Of a DNA stretch of 64,000 nt, positions 34,394 to 43,188 are shown piece after piece. The position numbers and the translations under genes were made by a program. The notes under the pieces are model-generated. The model saw nothing but the letters and a program-made list of their open reading frames with translations, searched no databases and was not told where the DNA came from. This DNA comes from an uncultured Lachnospiraceae bacterium (GTDB taxonomy: Bacteria > Bacillota > Clostridia > Lachnospirales > Lachnospiraceae). The stretch is from contig CANQRR010000008.1 in assembly GCA_947626285.1 (NCBI GenBank), forward strand, positions 29,891-93,890, given 5' to 3'. Position 1 is the first letter of the stretch. Every line of letters starts with the position of its first letter.

Positions 34394-35800
34394 TTATCCA
34401 TGCAGCCTCCAGCCCGGATAATATTTGTTCTTGATCCTGCCGTCCGCGCACTTTCCCCAACCGAGCGCAAAACCGTCCGCGCACACCAGAGTCCATCCGT
34501 TCTTCACGGCCGGATCCCCGGAATCCAAGTCGATCGTCTCGCCCTTTAGATAGCGCGTCGCACGCATGTCTTTTGAGCTTAGATTCAGAACATTTGAAAA
34601 AGAATCGACATCCAGGAGCATCGCCAGCGCCTGCGACGGTTCAAACCTACCGCGTTTCCGTATACCTGCCAGTATCCCGGTACGCAAATACCGCAGTCCT
34701 TGCGGGAGACCGCAGAGCGGGACCAGAAGGCACTGCTCTCCCATCTGCCTGTAGCCGTAGCCTCTCCTCAGGCGTTCCGGGAGCAGAGTGAAAAATTCGG
34801 ACACTTCCACCGGCATATCTTCTGTCAGGCCGGCTTTCGCCGGATTTGTTTTTCTGCTTCGCTGCCCCTCTTTTCTGCAGTCGGATATGCATTCTGTGTC
34901 ATACTCTCCGTCCGCGCGCTTATGAAAGAGCGCGGCAAAATGCCCTTCCCCTTTCACACGATGCGGAAAAAGCCGTACACTCTTTTCACACGGCGCTCTC
35001 CCATGCAAAAAGCCTTCCTGCATCGGAATGTCGCAGAGTTCCAGCCCCGGATACCTGCGCAGGGTCGCTTCCACGGCTTCCTCATCCTCCGCCTCAGAAA
35101 AGGTACAGGTGGAATAAAGCAAATATCCGCCCGGCCTCAGCATCCGGACCGCACAGGAAAGGATCTCTTTTTGCAGGGCAGCGTAATGCTCCGGCCCCCG
35201 CTCTCTCCAGGAATCGATCAGCCCCGCATCCCTGCGAAACATCCCCTCCCCGGAGCAGGGAGCGTCAACCAGGATCTTATCGAAAAAACATCCAAATGAC
35301 TCCAGAAGACGCTGCGGGGTCTCCGCCGTGACGCAACAATTTTCAGCGCCCCAGACGGTCAGGTTGCGCAGCAGTGCCTTCGCCCTGCTTGCGCTTGCGT
35401 CGTTCGCTACCAGAAGGCCCTTCCGTCTCAGACGTGAAGAAAGCTCCGTGGCTTTCCCGCCAGGAGCCGCACACAGGTCCAGAACCATGTCGCCTTCGTT
35501 TATCGGAAGCGCGGATGCCGGAAGCATGGCGCTTGGTTCCTGAATATAGTACAAACCCGCATAATAGTGCGGATGTCTGGTCACCGCTTCCTCTCTCCGA
35601 TAGTAAAACCCATTGTCCGTCCACGGTACCGGGGTCAGGTGAAACGGAGTGAGCTTCAAAAAATCATCCACCGATATCTTCCGCGTGTTCACGCGCAGCC
35701 CGGCATAGCCTTCTTCCTCATAGCAGGTTTGAAAAGTCTCATACTCTTCTCCAAGCTGCACGCGCATCCGCTCTGAAAATTCCTCTGGCAAATTTATCAT
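34394..35800 (-). CDS. RsmF/NOP2-type rRNA cytosine-C5 methyltransferase
   Basis: The 468-residue protein has a Rossmann methyltransferase core with APGGKATELSSRLRRKG (SAM loop), DAPCSGEGMFRRD (first conserved Cys) and YSTCTFSEAEDEE (catalytic Cys). A C-terminal RNA-binding extension (PUA-like, ending WGKCADGRIKNKYYPGW) is as in Gram-positive RsmF-like enzymes. It should place m5C on 16S rRNA. Its start lies 17 nt after the alarmone synthetase stop. Confidence 0.9.
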   Translation of the reverse strand: MINLPEEFSERMRVQLGEEYETFQTCYEEEGYAGLRVNTRKISVDDFLKLTPFHLTPVPWTDNGFYYRREEAVTRHPHYYAGLYYIQEPSAMLPASALPINEGDMVLDLCAAPGGKATELSSRLRRKGLLVANDASASRAKALLRNLTVWGAENCCVTAETPQRLLESFGCFFDKILVDAPCSGEGMFRRDAGLIDSWRERGPEHYAALQKEILSCAVRMLRPGGYLLYSTCTFSEAEDEEAVEATLRRYPGLELCDIPMQEGFLHGRAPCEKSVRLFPHRVKGEGHFAALFHKRADGEYDTECISDCRKEGQRSRKTNPAKAGLTEDMPVEVSEFFTLLPERLRRGYGYRQMGEQCLLVPLCGLPQGLRYLRTGILAGIRKRGRFEPSQALAMLLDVDSFSNVLNLSSKDMRATRYLKGETIDLDSGDPAVKNGWTLVCADGFALGWGKCADGRIKNKYYPGWRLHG

Positions 35801-35817
35801 AAGCTCCTCGTCTTCCG

Positions 35818-36630
35818 TCAGCTCTCTCTACTGATCGACTGCGCGCGGTAACCCTCCGCAATGTTGTCAAGTTCCCTGCTGAAGCGCCGCAGCTGATCGA
35901 TGTCGTCCAGCTCGTAGATGCGGAAAAATTCGTCCTGGATCTTCAGCACCTCACGCTTGTTGGCGATTTGATAGAGATTCTGTATGTTGTTCAGAATGTC
36001 GGAGATCAGTCTGGAGTGGATCTGAGAAGAATTCTGTGCATCCATGATCTCGCTGCGCACGGAGGACATCTCGTTGTCCAGCTGAATGATCGCGTTCGCC
36101 GCGTTCGTCAGCTTTTCACGGATGTGATCCGGTATGTTCTTCTTGTATTTATACTGGAGCGAATGCTCGATCGTCGACCAGAAATTCATCGCGAGCGTGC
36201 GGATCTGAATTTCCACCTTGATCTTGCGGTCCCCTTCCAGCGTCTGCACCTCATAGCTGACGATCATATGATAGCTTCGGTATCCGCTGTCCTTCATGTG
36301 GTTGATGTAATCGCGCTCATGAATGACTTCCATGTCGGAACGCTTCCGTATGATCTCGACGACTTTCTCGATATCTTCGACAAACTGACAGATGATCCGC
36401 ACGCCGGCAATGTCGATCAAGCGCTCTTCAATCTCATCGATCGGAATATTCTTCTTCTGCGCTTTCTCCAGAATGCTGGCGACCGTCTTTACCCGACCCG
36501 TCACCTGTTCGATTGGAGAATACAGGCCTCTGCTTCTGTGTTCGTAGATCAGCTGTTCAAACTTGACGATCAGCTCTTTTACTGCCAGATCATATGGTGT
36601 CAGGATCTCACGCCATAATTGTATTTCCAT
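35818..36630 (-). CDS. Small alarmone synthetase, RelA/SpoT synthetase domain only
   Basis: The 270-residue protein has only the (p)ppGpp synthetase domain. VTGRVKTVASILEKA, DIAGVRIICQFVEDI, SGYRSYHMIVSYEV and VEIQIRTLAMNFWSTIEHSLQYKYK are the family blocks, including the Glu of the EIQIRT motif. No HD hydrolase, TGS or ACT domain is present. It resembles RelQ/YjbM-type enzymes that make pppGpp/ppGpp under cell-wall or other stress. A longer C-terminal helical region may give oligomerisation. Confidence 0.92.
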   Translation of the reverse strand: MEIQLWREILTPYDLAVKELIVKFEQLIYEHRSRGLYSPIEQVTGRVKTVASILEKAQKKNIPIDEIEERLIDIAGVRIICQFVEDIEKVVEIIRKRSDMEVIHERDYINHMKDSGYRSYHMIVSYEVQTLEGDRKIKVEIQIRTLAMNFWSTIEHSLQYKYKKNIPDHIREKLTNAANAIIQLDNEMSSVRSEIMDAQNSSQIHSRLISDILNNIQNLYQIANKREVLKIQDEFFRIYELDDIDQLRRFSRELDNIAEGYRAQSISRES

Positions 36631-36714
36631 AAAAAACCTCCAGCTGTGTAGCTTCTATCATATTACCATATTCGGGCGGAAGATGCAAACGGAACGTTCG
36701 CCGGAAATAATTAC

Positions 36715-37548
36715 CTAAACACTGAGATATCGCAATATCCAATACGGGTTGACCGACAGCTCCCGCGTGTGTTCGGTGCGGATGTAGATGCCGAGGTGCA
36801 GATGCACATCGAACTTGCCGCGCGTACCTTCCGGACCGTAGCCGGTATCGCCCATCCAGCCCAGGACAGTGCCGGCGGAGATCGTCTCGCCCGGCCAGAA
36901 GGTCCTGCTGTAGCGTTCCAGATGCGCATAGTAAAAGTATCCGCCGGAAGGGCTGCGGATCCCGATACGGTACCCTCCAAGCGGGAGCCACCCCACCTTC
37001 TCCACCACGCCGTCCGTCATGCTAACGATCGGATAGTGCCCGCTCAGATTTTCGGGCGGGATCAGATCCGTGCCCTCATGGCCGCGCCGCCCTCCATAGT
37101 TTCGCTCAAACATCCAGCTGTTCTCGTAGACGATCCCATCCGCGGCCACCGGAAAACAGACGACATCGTTCAGGATCGCGCCGTAAAGTCCGGCCAGCCG
37201 CTCATACGCCTCCGGATCATAGCGCAGCAGCAGACGTTTCCACTTCACGTAGTACCCCGCAGGGTCTTTGTCCGCCGGACTGGCACTCCCCGCGGCGTCC
37301 GAGAGCAGGATCACAAGCAGTTCGCCGGGCGTCATTCCGGAATAACGGCGCGCCTGCGCAAGTCTGGAAAGCAATTGCTCGGAGAGCGCAAGTTCCCGAA
37401 ACCGATCGCTCTCCGGCACGACCTTCTCCAGCTGCCACGCGACCCCCTGCTGATACAGAGCCGTCGAAAGCTGAACGTTCACAAAGCTGAGGAAAAACAA
37501 AAACGCCAAGTAAGCGCAAGCCCTTTTCACCGCCGCACACTTCCGCAT
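36715..37548 (-). CDS. Membrane-anchored M23 family metallopeptidase
   Basis: One N-terminal membrane helix (about residues 10-28) precedes an extracytoplasmic helical region and a LytM-type domain. Zinc ligands are visible: His157 and Asp161 in GHEGTDL, His209 in YYAHL, and HLH at 249-251. The catalytic set therefore looks intact, so the protein may cut peptidoglycan rather than only activate others. AGGAAG 5 nt before ATG 37548 fixes the start. It is divergent from ylbJ and precedes the alarmone synthetase gene. Confidence 0.85.
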   Translation of the reverse strand: MRKCAAVKRACAYLAFLFFLSFVNVQLSTALYQQGVAWQLEKVVPESDRFRELALSEQLLSRLAQARRYSGMTPGELLVILLSDAAGSASPADKDPAGYYVKWKRLLLRYDPEAYERLAGLYGAILNDVVCFPVAADGIVYENSWMFERNYGGRRGHEGTDLIPPENLSGHYPIVSMTDGVVEKVGWLPLGGYRIGIRSPSGGYFYYAHLERYSRTFWPGETISAGTVLGWMGDTGYGPEGTRGKFDVHLHLGIYIRTEHTRELSVNPYWILRYLSV

Positions 37549-37682
37549 TCGCTTCCTGACAGTATATGCGGGACCAGGCAAAAACATCACACGCTTTTCC
37601 GGCCGGTCTCCATGCAGGGCTGTTCGCATATTTTCCCCCGAAGGTTCATACGATGCAGTAACGATAACTGATGGGCGTAGAA

Positions 37683-38630
37683 ATGAAAAAACTGTTCGGT
37701 TGTCTGCTGTTTCTGCTGCTGTATCTGCTCCTGTTTCCTCTGCGCGCGCTCTCAGACGCGAGAGCCGGGCTTCTTCTGTGGTACCATTCCGTCCTCCCTG
37801 TGCTGTTTCCCTTTATGCTGATCTGCGGGATCCTGATCCGTTTCGATCTGCTGGATCGGATACTGCATGTCGTCTCACGCCCGTTTCACACTCTGTTCGG
37901 CTGCTCGCAGTACGGCGCCTTCGCAATCCTGGTCGGCTTCCTCTGCGGTTTTCCGATGGGAGCCAAAATCACCCGCGACCTCCGGGAACAGGAAAAAATC
38001 AGCGCGCAGGAAGCTTCTGTGCTGTACGGTTTTGTCAACAACCTGAGCCCCTCGTTTCTCCTTTCCTATCTGGCCGCGGACCAGCTGAAGCTGCCCTCCC
38101 TGGGGATCCTGTTTTTGCTCAACGTACTCGGCTCCGCCTTTCTGTATGGAATCATAAGTGCCCGCTTCCTGCGCCGCGCGCATCTTCCGCATGCCGCCGC
38201 GGCGAACCGTCCCGCGCTGAAACCAGACCTGCAGACGACCTTTCAGATGATCGACGACTGCGTCTATGACGCAATCCGCAACGCGGTACGGCTTGGCGCG
38301 TATATTGTAATGTTTTCGCTCCTGTCAGGCGCGGTCACGCTTCTGTTCCCTGCCGGGAATCCCGTGGTTTTGTTCCTCAGCGCCTGCGTGGAGGTGAGCA
38401 GCGGCGTCCATATGATCGCCGCGTCGCCGCTGCCGCTTGAGGCCAGATACCTGCTCATAACCGTGATCGCCGCATTCGGCGGACTGTCGGCGCTTGCGCA
38501 GAGCGCTTCGGTCGCGTCCATGGATCGTCGGCTGCTTGCAGACTACATAAAAAGCAGGGTGAAGATCACCCTGCTCTCAGCATTCATGGCTCTTATCTCT
38601 GTCCTACTCTTCCGTCTCCGCCTTCTCTGA
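37683..38630 (+). CDS. ylbJ: Sporulation integral membrane protein YlbJ
   Basis: About eight hydrophobic helices over 315 residues and the blocks LFPFMLICGILI, GFLCGFPMGAKITRDL and GFVNNLSPSFLLSYL match YlbJ, a sporulation membrane protein with a nucleoside-transporter-like gate fold. ATG at 37671 is an alternative start; neither has a strong ribosome site. Its 3' end overlaps the convergent coiled-coil gene by 27 nt and contains that gene's terminator. In Bacillus the gene is also near coaD and rsmD, as here. Confidence 0.9.
   Translation: MKKLFGCLLFLLLYLLLFPLRALSDARAGLLLWYHSVLPVLFPFMLICGILIRFDLLDRILHVVSRPFHTLFGCSQYGAFAILVGFLCGFPMGAKITRDLREQEKISAQEASVLYGFVNNLSPSFLLSYLAADQLKLPSLGILFLLNVLGSAFLYGIISARFLRRAHLPHAAAANRPALKPDLQTTFQMIDDCVYDAIRNAVRLGAYIVMFSLLSGAVTLLFPAGNPVVLFLSACVEVSSGVHMIAASPLPLEARYLLITVIAAFGGLSALAQSASVASMDRRLLADYIKSRVKITLLSAFMALISVLLFRLRLL
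38546..38574 (-). terminator. Terminator of the rsmD-coaD operon, inside ylbJ
   Basis: GCAGGGTGA (38554-38562) and TCACCCTGC (38566-38574) form a perfect 9-bp stem with a 3-nt loop. On the minus strand TTTTTATG follows, so it stops transcription in that direction only. It lies wholly within the ylbJ coding sequence, 30 nt past the stop of the coiled-coil gene. Confidence 0.75.
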
Positions 38631-39203
38631 CTCCTCCGGTATCGTCGTGTAGCTGGAAGGCTCCGTCTGCGGGGAAAGCTCCGAACGGTTCTTCGTTACG
38701 ATATCGTAGCAGGACTGGATGGAGTTGATGAAGTTGTTGTATTTCGTGCCAGCCGAATCGATCGTGTGGCTCATGATCTTCTCAAGATTATCCAGCATCT
38801 CATCGGTATAACGGATCGCGCTCATGCGGATGCTGTTCGAATCCTCGGTCGCCTTGTCCATGATCTCCTGCGCCTGCGCGTTCGTCTGCTCGATCAGCTG
38901 GTTCGACTGCTGAAGCGCCACCTGCATGACCTCGCTCTCACTGACGATCTTCTGCGCCTGCGCCTGCGCCTCCGCGATGATATTGTCCGCCTTTGTCTGC
39001 GCATCCTCAAGGATCGCATCCTTGTTGCTGATGATCTTCTGATAGCGCTTGATCTCATCCGGCGTCTTCATGCGAAGCTCACGCAGAAGCTCCTCCAGCT
39101 CTTCCTTGTTCACGACGATCTTCGTCGAAGAAAGCGGCTGGAACTTACAGCTGTCAATAAACTCTTCGATCTCCTCAATGATCTGTTCGATTCTGCTGCT
39201 CAT
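38604..39203 (-). CDS. DivIVA/ATP-synthase-subunit-like coiled-coil protein
   Basis: The 199-residue protein is largely helical. A central coiled coil runs from about residue 75 to 155 with repeated Ala/Gln/Glu (KADNIIAEAQAQAQKIVSES). The N terminus MSSRIEQIIEEIEEFIDSC suggests a membrane or curvature anchor as in DivIVA proteins. The tail is acidic. Related proteins are often labelled ATPase subunit H-like, but no ATPase motif is present. It follows coaD by 32 nt; a cell-division or envelope scaffold role is a guess. Confidence 0.78.
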   Translation of the reverse strand: MSSRIEQIIEEIEEFIDSCKFQPLSSTKIVVNKEELEELLRELRMKTPDEIKRYQKIISNKDAILEDAQTKADNIIAEAQAQAQKIVSESEVMQVALQQSNQLIEQTNAQAQEIMDKATEDSNSIRMSAIRYTDEMLDNLEKIMSHTIDSAGTKYNNFINSIQSCYDIVTKNRSELSPQTEPSSYTTIPEESEKAETEE

Positions 39204-39235
39204 AGTTTTCTCTCCTTACTCCTTCTTAAAATTAT

Positions 39236-39736
39236 TTATACCTGGCTTTCCCTCTGTTTCTCCGAAATCTTCCGCTGTATATGGTCTGCTACACTCTCAG
39301 GAACGAATCCTGAGATGTCCCCTCCGTACCAGGCCACTTCCTTTACGATCGTCGAACTGATATACGCGTATTGAAGCGCCGTCGTGAAGAAAAGCGTATC
39401 AATCCCGCAATCGATGCTCCGGTTTGTCTGCGCCATCTGAAGCTCATACTCAAAGTCTGTGACCGCGCGCAGACCACGCACGATAAACCCTGCGCCACAG
39501 CTTTTTACGAAATCGACAGACAGCCCGGAAAAGGATTCCACTCGGACATTCGGTATGTGTCCAGTAACCTCAACTAACATATTAACACGTTCTTCGACAG
39601 AAAACAACGGTATTTTTGCATTATTATTCAAAACTGCGACAATTAATTCGTCGACCAGCGCCGCTGCGCGCTCAATAATGTCCAGATGTCCCTTCGTTAC
39701 CGGATCGAAGCTCCCCGGGTAAACTGCACGTTTCAT
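39236..39736 (-). CDS. coaD: Pantetheine-phosphate adenylyltransferase CoaD
   Basis: The enzyme makes dephospho-CoA from 4'-phosphopantetheine and [21 protein letters not shown] holds the (T/H)xGH motif, and [21 protein letters not shown] holds the C-terminal KMSKS-like block. At 166 residues it is of standard length. Its ATG overlaps the rsmD stop by four bases (ATGA), a common translational coupling for this pair. Confidence 0.97.
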   Translation of the reverse strand: MKRAVYPGSFDPVTKGHLDIIERAAALVDELIVAVLNNNAKIPLFSVEERVNMLVEVTGHIPNVRVESFSGLSVDFVKSCGAGFIVRGLRAVTDFEYELQMAQTNRSIDCGIDTLFFTTALQYAYISSTIVKEVAWYGGDISGFVPESVADHIQRKISEKQRESQV

Positions 39737-40302
39737 GCCTCCTCCTTTGTCAGTCTCAAAAAGACATGTTTATTTGTTTTGTATGTTTTTTCGCGCAGGA
39801 TCTCATATCCAAGCGCTTCCACGTAGGAAAAGTCGTTCCGTATATCTGCCTCCGTGATGATCAGCGTCTCCGGCGATACAAAAGACGGCCTGCGCCGCGC
39901 GATCTCCTCAAGAACCGTGCGCTCCAGCGCGCTTTTGTACGGCGGATCCATGAAAACGATCTGAAACGGCTCCTGCCCTTCCAGGCGGAGAAGAGCCGCC
40001 AACACATCGCACTGCATGACGTCCGCCTGCTCTGACAGATGGGTGAACGCCAAGTTCTCCCGGATACACTCCGCCGCCGCTCGCGACGACTCCACAAAGC
40101 AAGCGTATTTCGCTCCACGGCTAAGTGCCTCAATGCCGATCCCGCCGCTCCCGCTAAAGAGATCTAGAAAACGGATTCCGCCGACCTCATTCTGCAGAAT
40201 ATTAAACAGCGTCTCCTTGATCCGGTCTGTCGTCGGCCGTGTGTCTTTTCCCGGCACCGTCTTGAGCGGAAGTCTCCGCGCTTTCCCTGCGATCACTCTC
40301 AT
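39733..40302 (-). CDS. rsmD: 16S rRNA (guanine966-N2)-methyltransferase RsmD
   Basis: [53 protein letters not shown] (SAM loop) and the catalytic DPPYKS identify RsmD. It methylates G966 of 16S rRNA in the small-subunit head. It is 189 residues long and overlaps coaD by 4 nt. It is the first gene of the rsmD-coaD-coiled-coil unit and diverges from the DUF1846 gene. Confidence 0.96.
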   Translation of the reverse strand: MRVIAGKARRLPLKTVPGKDTRPTTDRIKETLFNILQNEVGGIRFLDLFSGSGGIGIEALSRGAKYACFVESSRAAAECIRENLAFTHLSEQADVMQCDVLAALLRLEGQEPFQIVFMDPPYKSALERTVLEEIARRRPSFVSPETLIITEADIRNDFSYVEALGYEILREKTYKTNKHVFLRLTKEEA

Positions 40303-40434
40303 GCGATTTCCCTTATCTATGTTGTTCTACCGCCTCTATAACTCGGAATCATTATAAAGAGTTCACCATCGGCTGTCAATATCAAACCGCCATTTTTCTG
40401 TATCCGCACAATATGAAATTAATGAAAAAAGCAA

Positions 40435-40463
40435 TAGCCATTCCGTTGAAAATGTCGTATACT
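40435..40463 (+). promoter_or_regulatory. Possible promoter of the DUF1846 gene
   Basis: TATACT (40458-40463) is a good -10 box, with a poor -35 match TAGCCA 17 nt upstream (40435-40440). It lies about 35 nt before the start codon. Confidence 0.4.
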
Positions 40464-40497
40464 TTGAGAAACAAAACATACATATGAGGAGAACAGG

Positions 40498-41952
40498 ATG
40501 AAAACAGGTTTTGACAATCAGAAATATCTTCGTATGCAATCGGAAAAGATCAAAGAGCGCATTGCCATGTTTGACAACAAGCTCTATCTTGAGTTCGGAG
40601 GCAAGCTCTTCGACGACTATCATGCCTCCCGTGTCCTGCCCGGATTTGAGCCTTCCAGCAAGCTTCAGATGCTGCTGCAGCTCTCTTCGCAGGCGGAGGT
40701 GCTCATCGTCATCAACGCGGAGGACATTGAGAAAAACAAGGTTCGCGCCGATCTCGGCATCACCTACGATCTCGACGTCCTGCGCCTGATCGAGATCTAT
40801 CGCAGCCACGGCCTCTATGTCGGGAGTGTCGTTCTGACGCATTACAACGGCCAGACGCTCGCGGACGCTTTCCGGAACAAGCTGGAGAAGCAGGGGATCG
40901 ATGTCTACTGCCATTACCTGATCGAAGGCTACCCGAAGAACGTCGCCCTGATCGTCAGCGACGACGGCTATGGGCGTAACGATTACGTGAAGACCACGCG
41001 CCCGCTCGTCGTGGTGACCGCGCCTGGCCCGGGAAGCGGCAAAATGGCGACCTGCCTCTCCCAGCTCTACCATGAGCACAAGCGTGGGATCCGCGCCGGC
41101 TACGCGAAGTTTGAGACGTTCCCGGTCTGGAACCTTCCGCTCTCCCACCCGGTCAATCTGGCGTATGAGGCGGCGACGGCGGATCTGAAAGACGTCAACA
41201 TGATCGACCCGTTCCACTTAAGCGCGTACGGCGTCTCTACCGTCAATTACAACCGCGACATCGAGATCTTCCCGGTGCTGAACGCGATCTTTGAGCGCAT
41301 CTACGGGGCAAGCCCGTACAAATCGCCGACGGACATGGGCGTCAATATGGCCGGCTACTGCATTGTGGACGACGAAGCCTGCTGTGAGGCTTCCCGCCAG
41401 GAGATCATCCGCCGTTACTACGAATCCATGATCCGCAAGGCGGATATGGAGGCGACTGAGGACGAACTTGACAAGATCGAATTTCTGATGCAGCAGCTCT
41501 CCATCAAGTGGCAGGACCGCCCCTGCGCGCTTGCGGCCAATGAGCGCGCCGAAAGGCAGCAGCTGCCCTGCGCCGCGATCGAACTCTCAGACGGAACGAT
41601 CGTCACCGGCAAGACCACGGAGCTTCTTGGTCCCTGTTCCGCCGTGCTTCTGAATGCTCTGAAGGTCATCGCGGGCATTGAGCACAAGCTCCCGCTGATC
41701 TCCCACAAGGCGCTGGTCCCGATCCAGACGCTGAAGACCCAGTACTTCGGCAGCCGCAACCCGCGCCTGCACACGGATGAGACGCTGATCGCGCTGTCGA
41801 TCAGCGCAGCGGAGAACGCGGATGCGCAGAAGGCGCTGGAGAGGCTCGGCTGCCTGCGTGGCTGCCAGCTCCACTGTTCGTCCAGGCTTTCCAAGGTCGA
41901 CTTGAATACATTGCGAAAACTTGGCCTTAATGTCACGATGGAACCGTCATAA
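40498..41952 (+). CDS. DUF1846 (UPF0371) family protein
   Basis: The 484-residue protein matches DUF1846: MKTGFDNQKYLRMQSEKIKE, LYLEFGGKLFDDYHASRVLPG, VVTAPGPGSGKMATCLSQLYH and GVNMAGYCIVDDEAC. The PGSGKMAT segment resembles a phosphate-binding loop. The family is widespread in Firmicutes without an assigned function. GAGGAGAAC upstream of the ATG marks a good ribosome site. It is a single-gene unit followed by the DUF6465 gene, which has its own promoter. Confidence 0.9.
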   Translation: MKTGFDNQKYLRMQSEKIKERIAMFDNKLYLEFGGKLFDDYHASRVLPGFEPSSKLQMLLQLSSQAEVLIVINAEDIEKNKVRADLGITYDLDVLRLIEIYRSHGLYVGSVVLTHYNGQTLADAFRNKLEKQGIDVYCHYLIEGYPKNVALIVSDDGYGRNDYVKTTRPLVVVTAPGPGSGKMATCLSQLYHEHKRGIRAGYAKFETFPVWNLPLSHPVNLAYEAATADLKDVNMIDPFHLSAYGVSTVNYNRDIEIFPVLNAIFERIYGASPYKSPTDMGVNMAGYCIVDDEACCEASRQEIIRRYYESMIRKADMEATEDELDKIEFLMQQLSIKWQDRPCALAANERAERQQLPCAAIELSDGTIVTGKTTELLGPCSAVLLNALKVIAGIEHKLPLISHKALVPIQTLKTQYFGSRNPRLHTDETLIALSISAAENADAQKALERLGCLRGCQLHCSSRLSKVDLNTLRKLGLNVTMEPS

Positions 41953-42019
41953 CAGATTCAGTTTGTCTTTTTTACTAACAATTCAGTCAATTTTTTTATA
42001 AATTTTGTTAGATTGGAAC

Positions 42020-42048
42020 TTGCAATGTGAGCCATAATGATATATGAT
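42020..42048 (+). promoter_or_regulatory. Promoter of the DUF6465 gene
   Basis: TTGCAA (42020-42025), a 17-nt spacer and TATGAT (42043-42048) precede a leader of about 75 nt with GAGGAGG at its end. Confidence 0.6.
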
Positions 42049-42129
42049 GCAAAGGACAGAACATAATGTCTGTGTTTTACTCTAGTTGTACACAGATAAA
42101 GATATAATTTTTCATTTGAGGAGGAAATT

Positions 42130-42483
42130 ATGAAAACCAAAAAGACTGTAACAGAAGCTGCCCCTGCGAAGATAGAAGAAAAGGTTGCAGAGGTGAAGAA
42201 GGAAAGCGCAAAGCCGGAGGAGAAAAAGACTGCGGTCAAAAAATCTGTGATCAAGAAGCCGGCCGCTGCGAAGAAGTCTGCTGTGAAAGAGACCATCTAC
42301 CTTCAGTATCTCGGCAAGGAGATCAATAAGGACGACGTGATGAAGAGCGTCAAGGATATCTGGACGAAGCAGCTGAAGAAGAAAGTCGGCGACCTCAAGT
42401 CTGTCGATCTGTATCTCAAGCCGGAGGAGAACGCCGTCTACTATGTGATCAACGGCGACGTGACCGGCAGCCTCGATATCTAA
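42130..42483 (+). CDS. DUF6465 family protein with histone-H1-like N-terminal tail
   Basis: The 117-residue protein has two parts. Residues 1-56 are almost only Lys, Ala, Glu, Pro and Val, with KK pairs as in histone H1-like tails. Residues 57-117 form a compact domain (TIYLQYLGKEINKDDVMKSV, then VDLYLKPEENAVYYVING), the DUF6465 part found in Lachnospiraceae and relatives. Nucleic-acid binding by the tail is a reasonable guess, but nothing in the sequence proves it. It has its own promoter and terminator, so it is probably well expressed. Confidence 0.82.
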   Translation: MKTKKTVTEAAPAKIEEKVAEVKKESAKPEEKKTAVKKSVIKKPAAAKKSAVKETIYLQYLGKEINKDDVMKSVKDIWTKQLKKKVGDLKSVDLYLKPEENAVYYVINGDVTGSLDI

Positions 42484-42506
42484 GGTATCGAAAGCCTACA
42501 AAAACA

Positions 42507-42539
42507 GGGTGTTGCAGATCTGCAGCACCCTTTTGTTTT
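42507..42539 (+). terminator. Terminator of the DUF6465 gene
   Basis: A stem GGGTGTTGCAG (42507-42517) against CTGCAGCACCC (42520-42530), with one mismatch, is followed by TTTTGTTTT. It lies 24 nt past the stop codon. Confidence 0.85.
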
Positions 42540-42555
42540 GCCATTCATAAAAATG

Positions 42556-42963
42556 TCAGAATTCTTTTGAGCGGATATTGAGCCGCCAGTCCATATCTCC
42601 GCGCGCCAAGCCAAGCACCAGGGACTCTGCCGTGGCGATGTTCGTCGCGATCGGGATGTTGTACTGGTCGCAGCAGCGGGAAATCGAAAAGATATCCGGC
42701 GCGTTCGGGCTCGTCATGAGCGGGTTATAAAAAAAGATCACCAAGTCCATGGCATTACGCTCGATCATATCGATAAACTGCTTATCGCCGCCCACGCTGC
42801 CCGGAAGGAATTTGTAGACTTTCAGGTTCGTGACATCTTCGATCCTTCTCCCGGTGATACCTGTTGCATACAGATTGTGTTTCGATAAAATATACTTGTA
42901 AGCGAGACAAAAATTCTCCATCAATACTTTTTTGTTGTTATGTGCGATTAGTCCTATATTCAT
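42556..42963 (-). CDS. Methylglyoxal-synthase-like protein with altered active site
   Basis: The 135-residue protein aligns without gaps to methylglyoxal synthase, which makes methylglyoxal from dihydroxyacetone phosphate. LYATGITG, GSVGGDKQF and YNIPIATNIATAE are clear. Against the E. coli numbering I recall, His19, Asp71 and Asp101 are kept (His8, Asp60, Asp90), but Asp20, Asp91 and His98 are all Asn here (9, 80, 87). The protein may be weak, altered or inactive as a synthase. ATG 42963 has AGGTGG upstream; GTG 42972 is possible. It is convergent with the DUF6465 gene. Confidence 0.85.
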   Translation of the reverse strand: MNIGLIAHNNKKVLMENFCLAYKYILSKHNLYATGITGRRIEDVTNLKVYKFLPGSVGGDKQFIDMIERNAMDLVIFFYNPLMTSPNAPDIFSISRCCDQYNIPIATNIATAESLVLGLARGDMDWRLNIRSKEF

Positions 42964-43084
42964 CTCTTCCACCTTTCAAGTCAAATTATCACAAATATAT
43001 TATAGCAAAAATTTCTAAAAAATCAATCTGCTTTATTCATTTTTTATAAAAAATGACAGTGAAGATATTTGAAACAATTTCCAG

Positions 43085-43112
43085 TTTATAAGAGAATTAC
43101 TTGCATATACTA
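43085..43112 (+). promoter_or_regulatory. Possible forespore promoter of the SASP gene
   Basis: TTTATA (43085-43090), 15 nt and TATACTA (43106-43112) roughly resemble sigma-F/sigma-G promoters, as expected for a SASP gene. The match is imperfect and no good sigma-A alternative was found. A 5-bp hairpin GCAGC/GCTGC (43118-43133) follows in the leader. Confidence 0.3.
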
Positions 43113-43188
43113 GAAGTGCAGCAAAAAAGCTGCTGAAATGATAAATCGACAGATAAAGCAGAAAATGTAAACAAAGGAGGCGTTTAGA

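Noticed and set aside
40363..41217. 284-codon open frame antisense to the DUF1846 gene
   Set aside because: No recognisable family, and it mirrors the codon pattern of the real gene.
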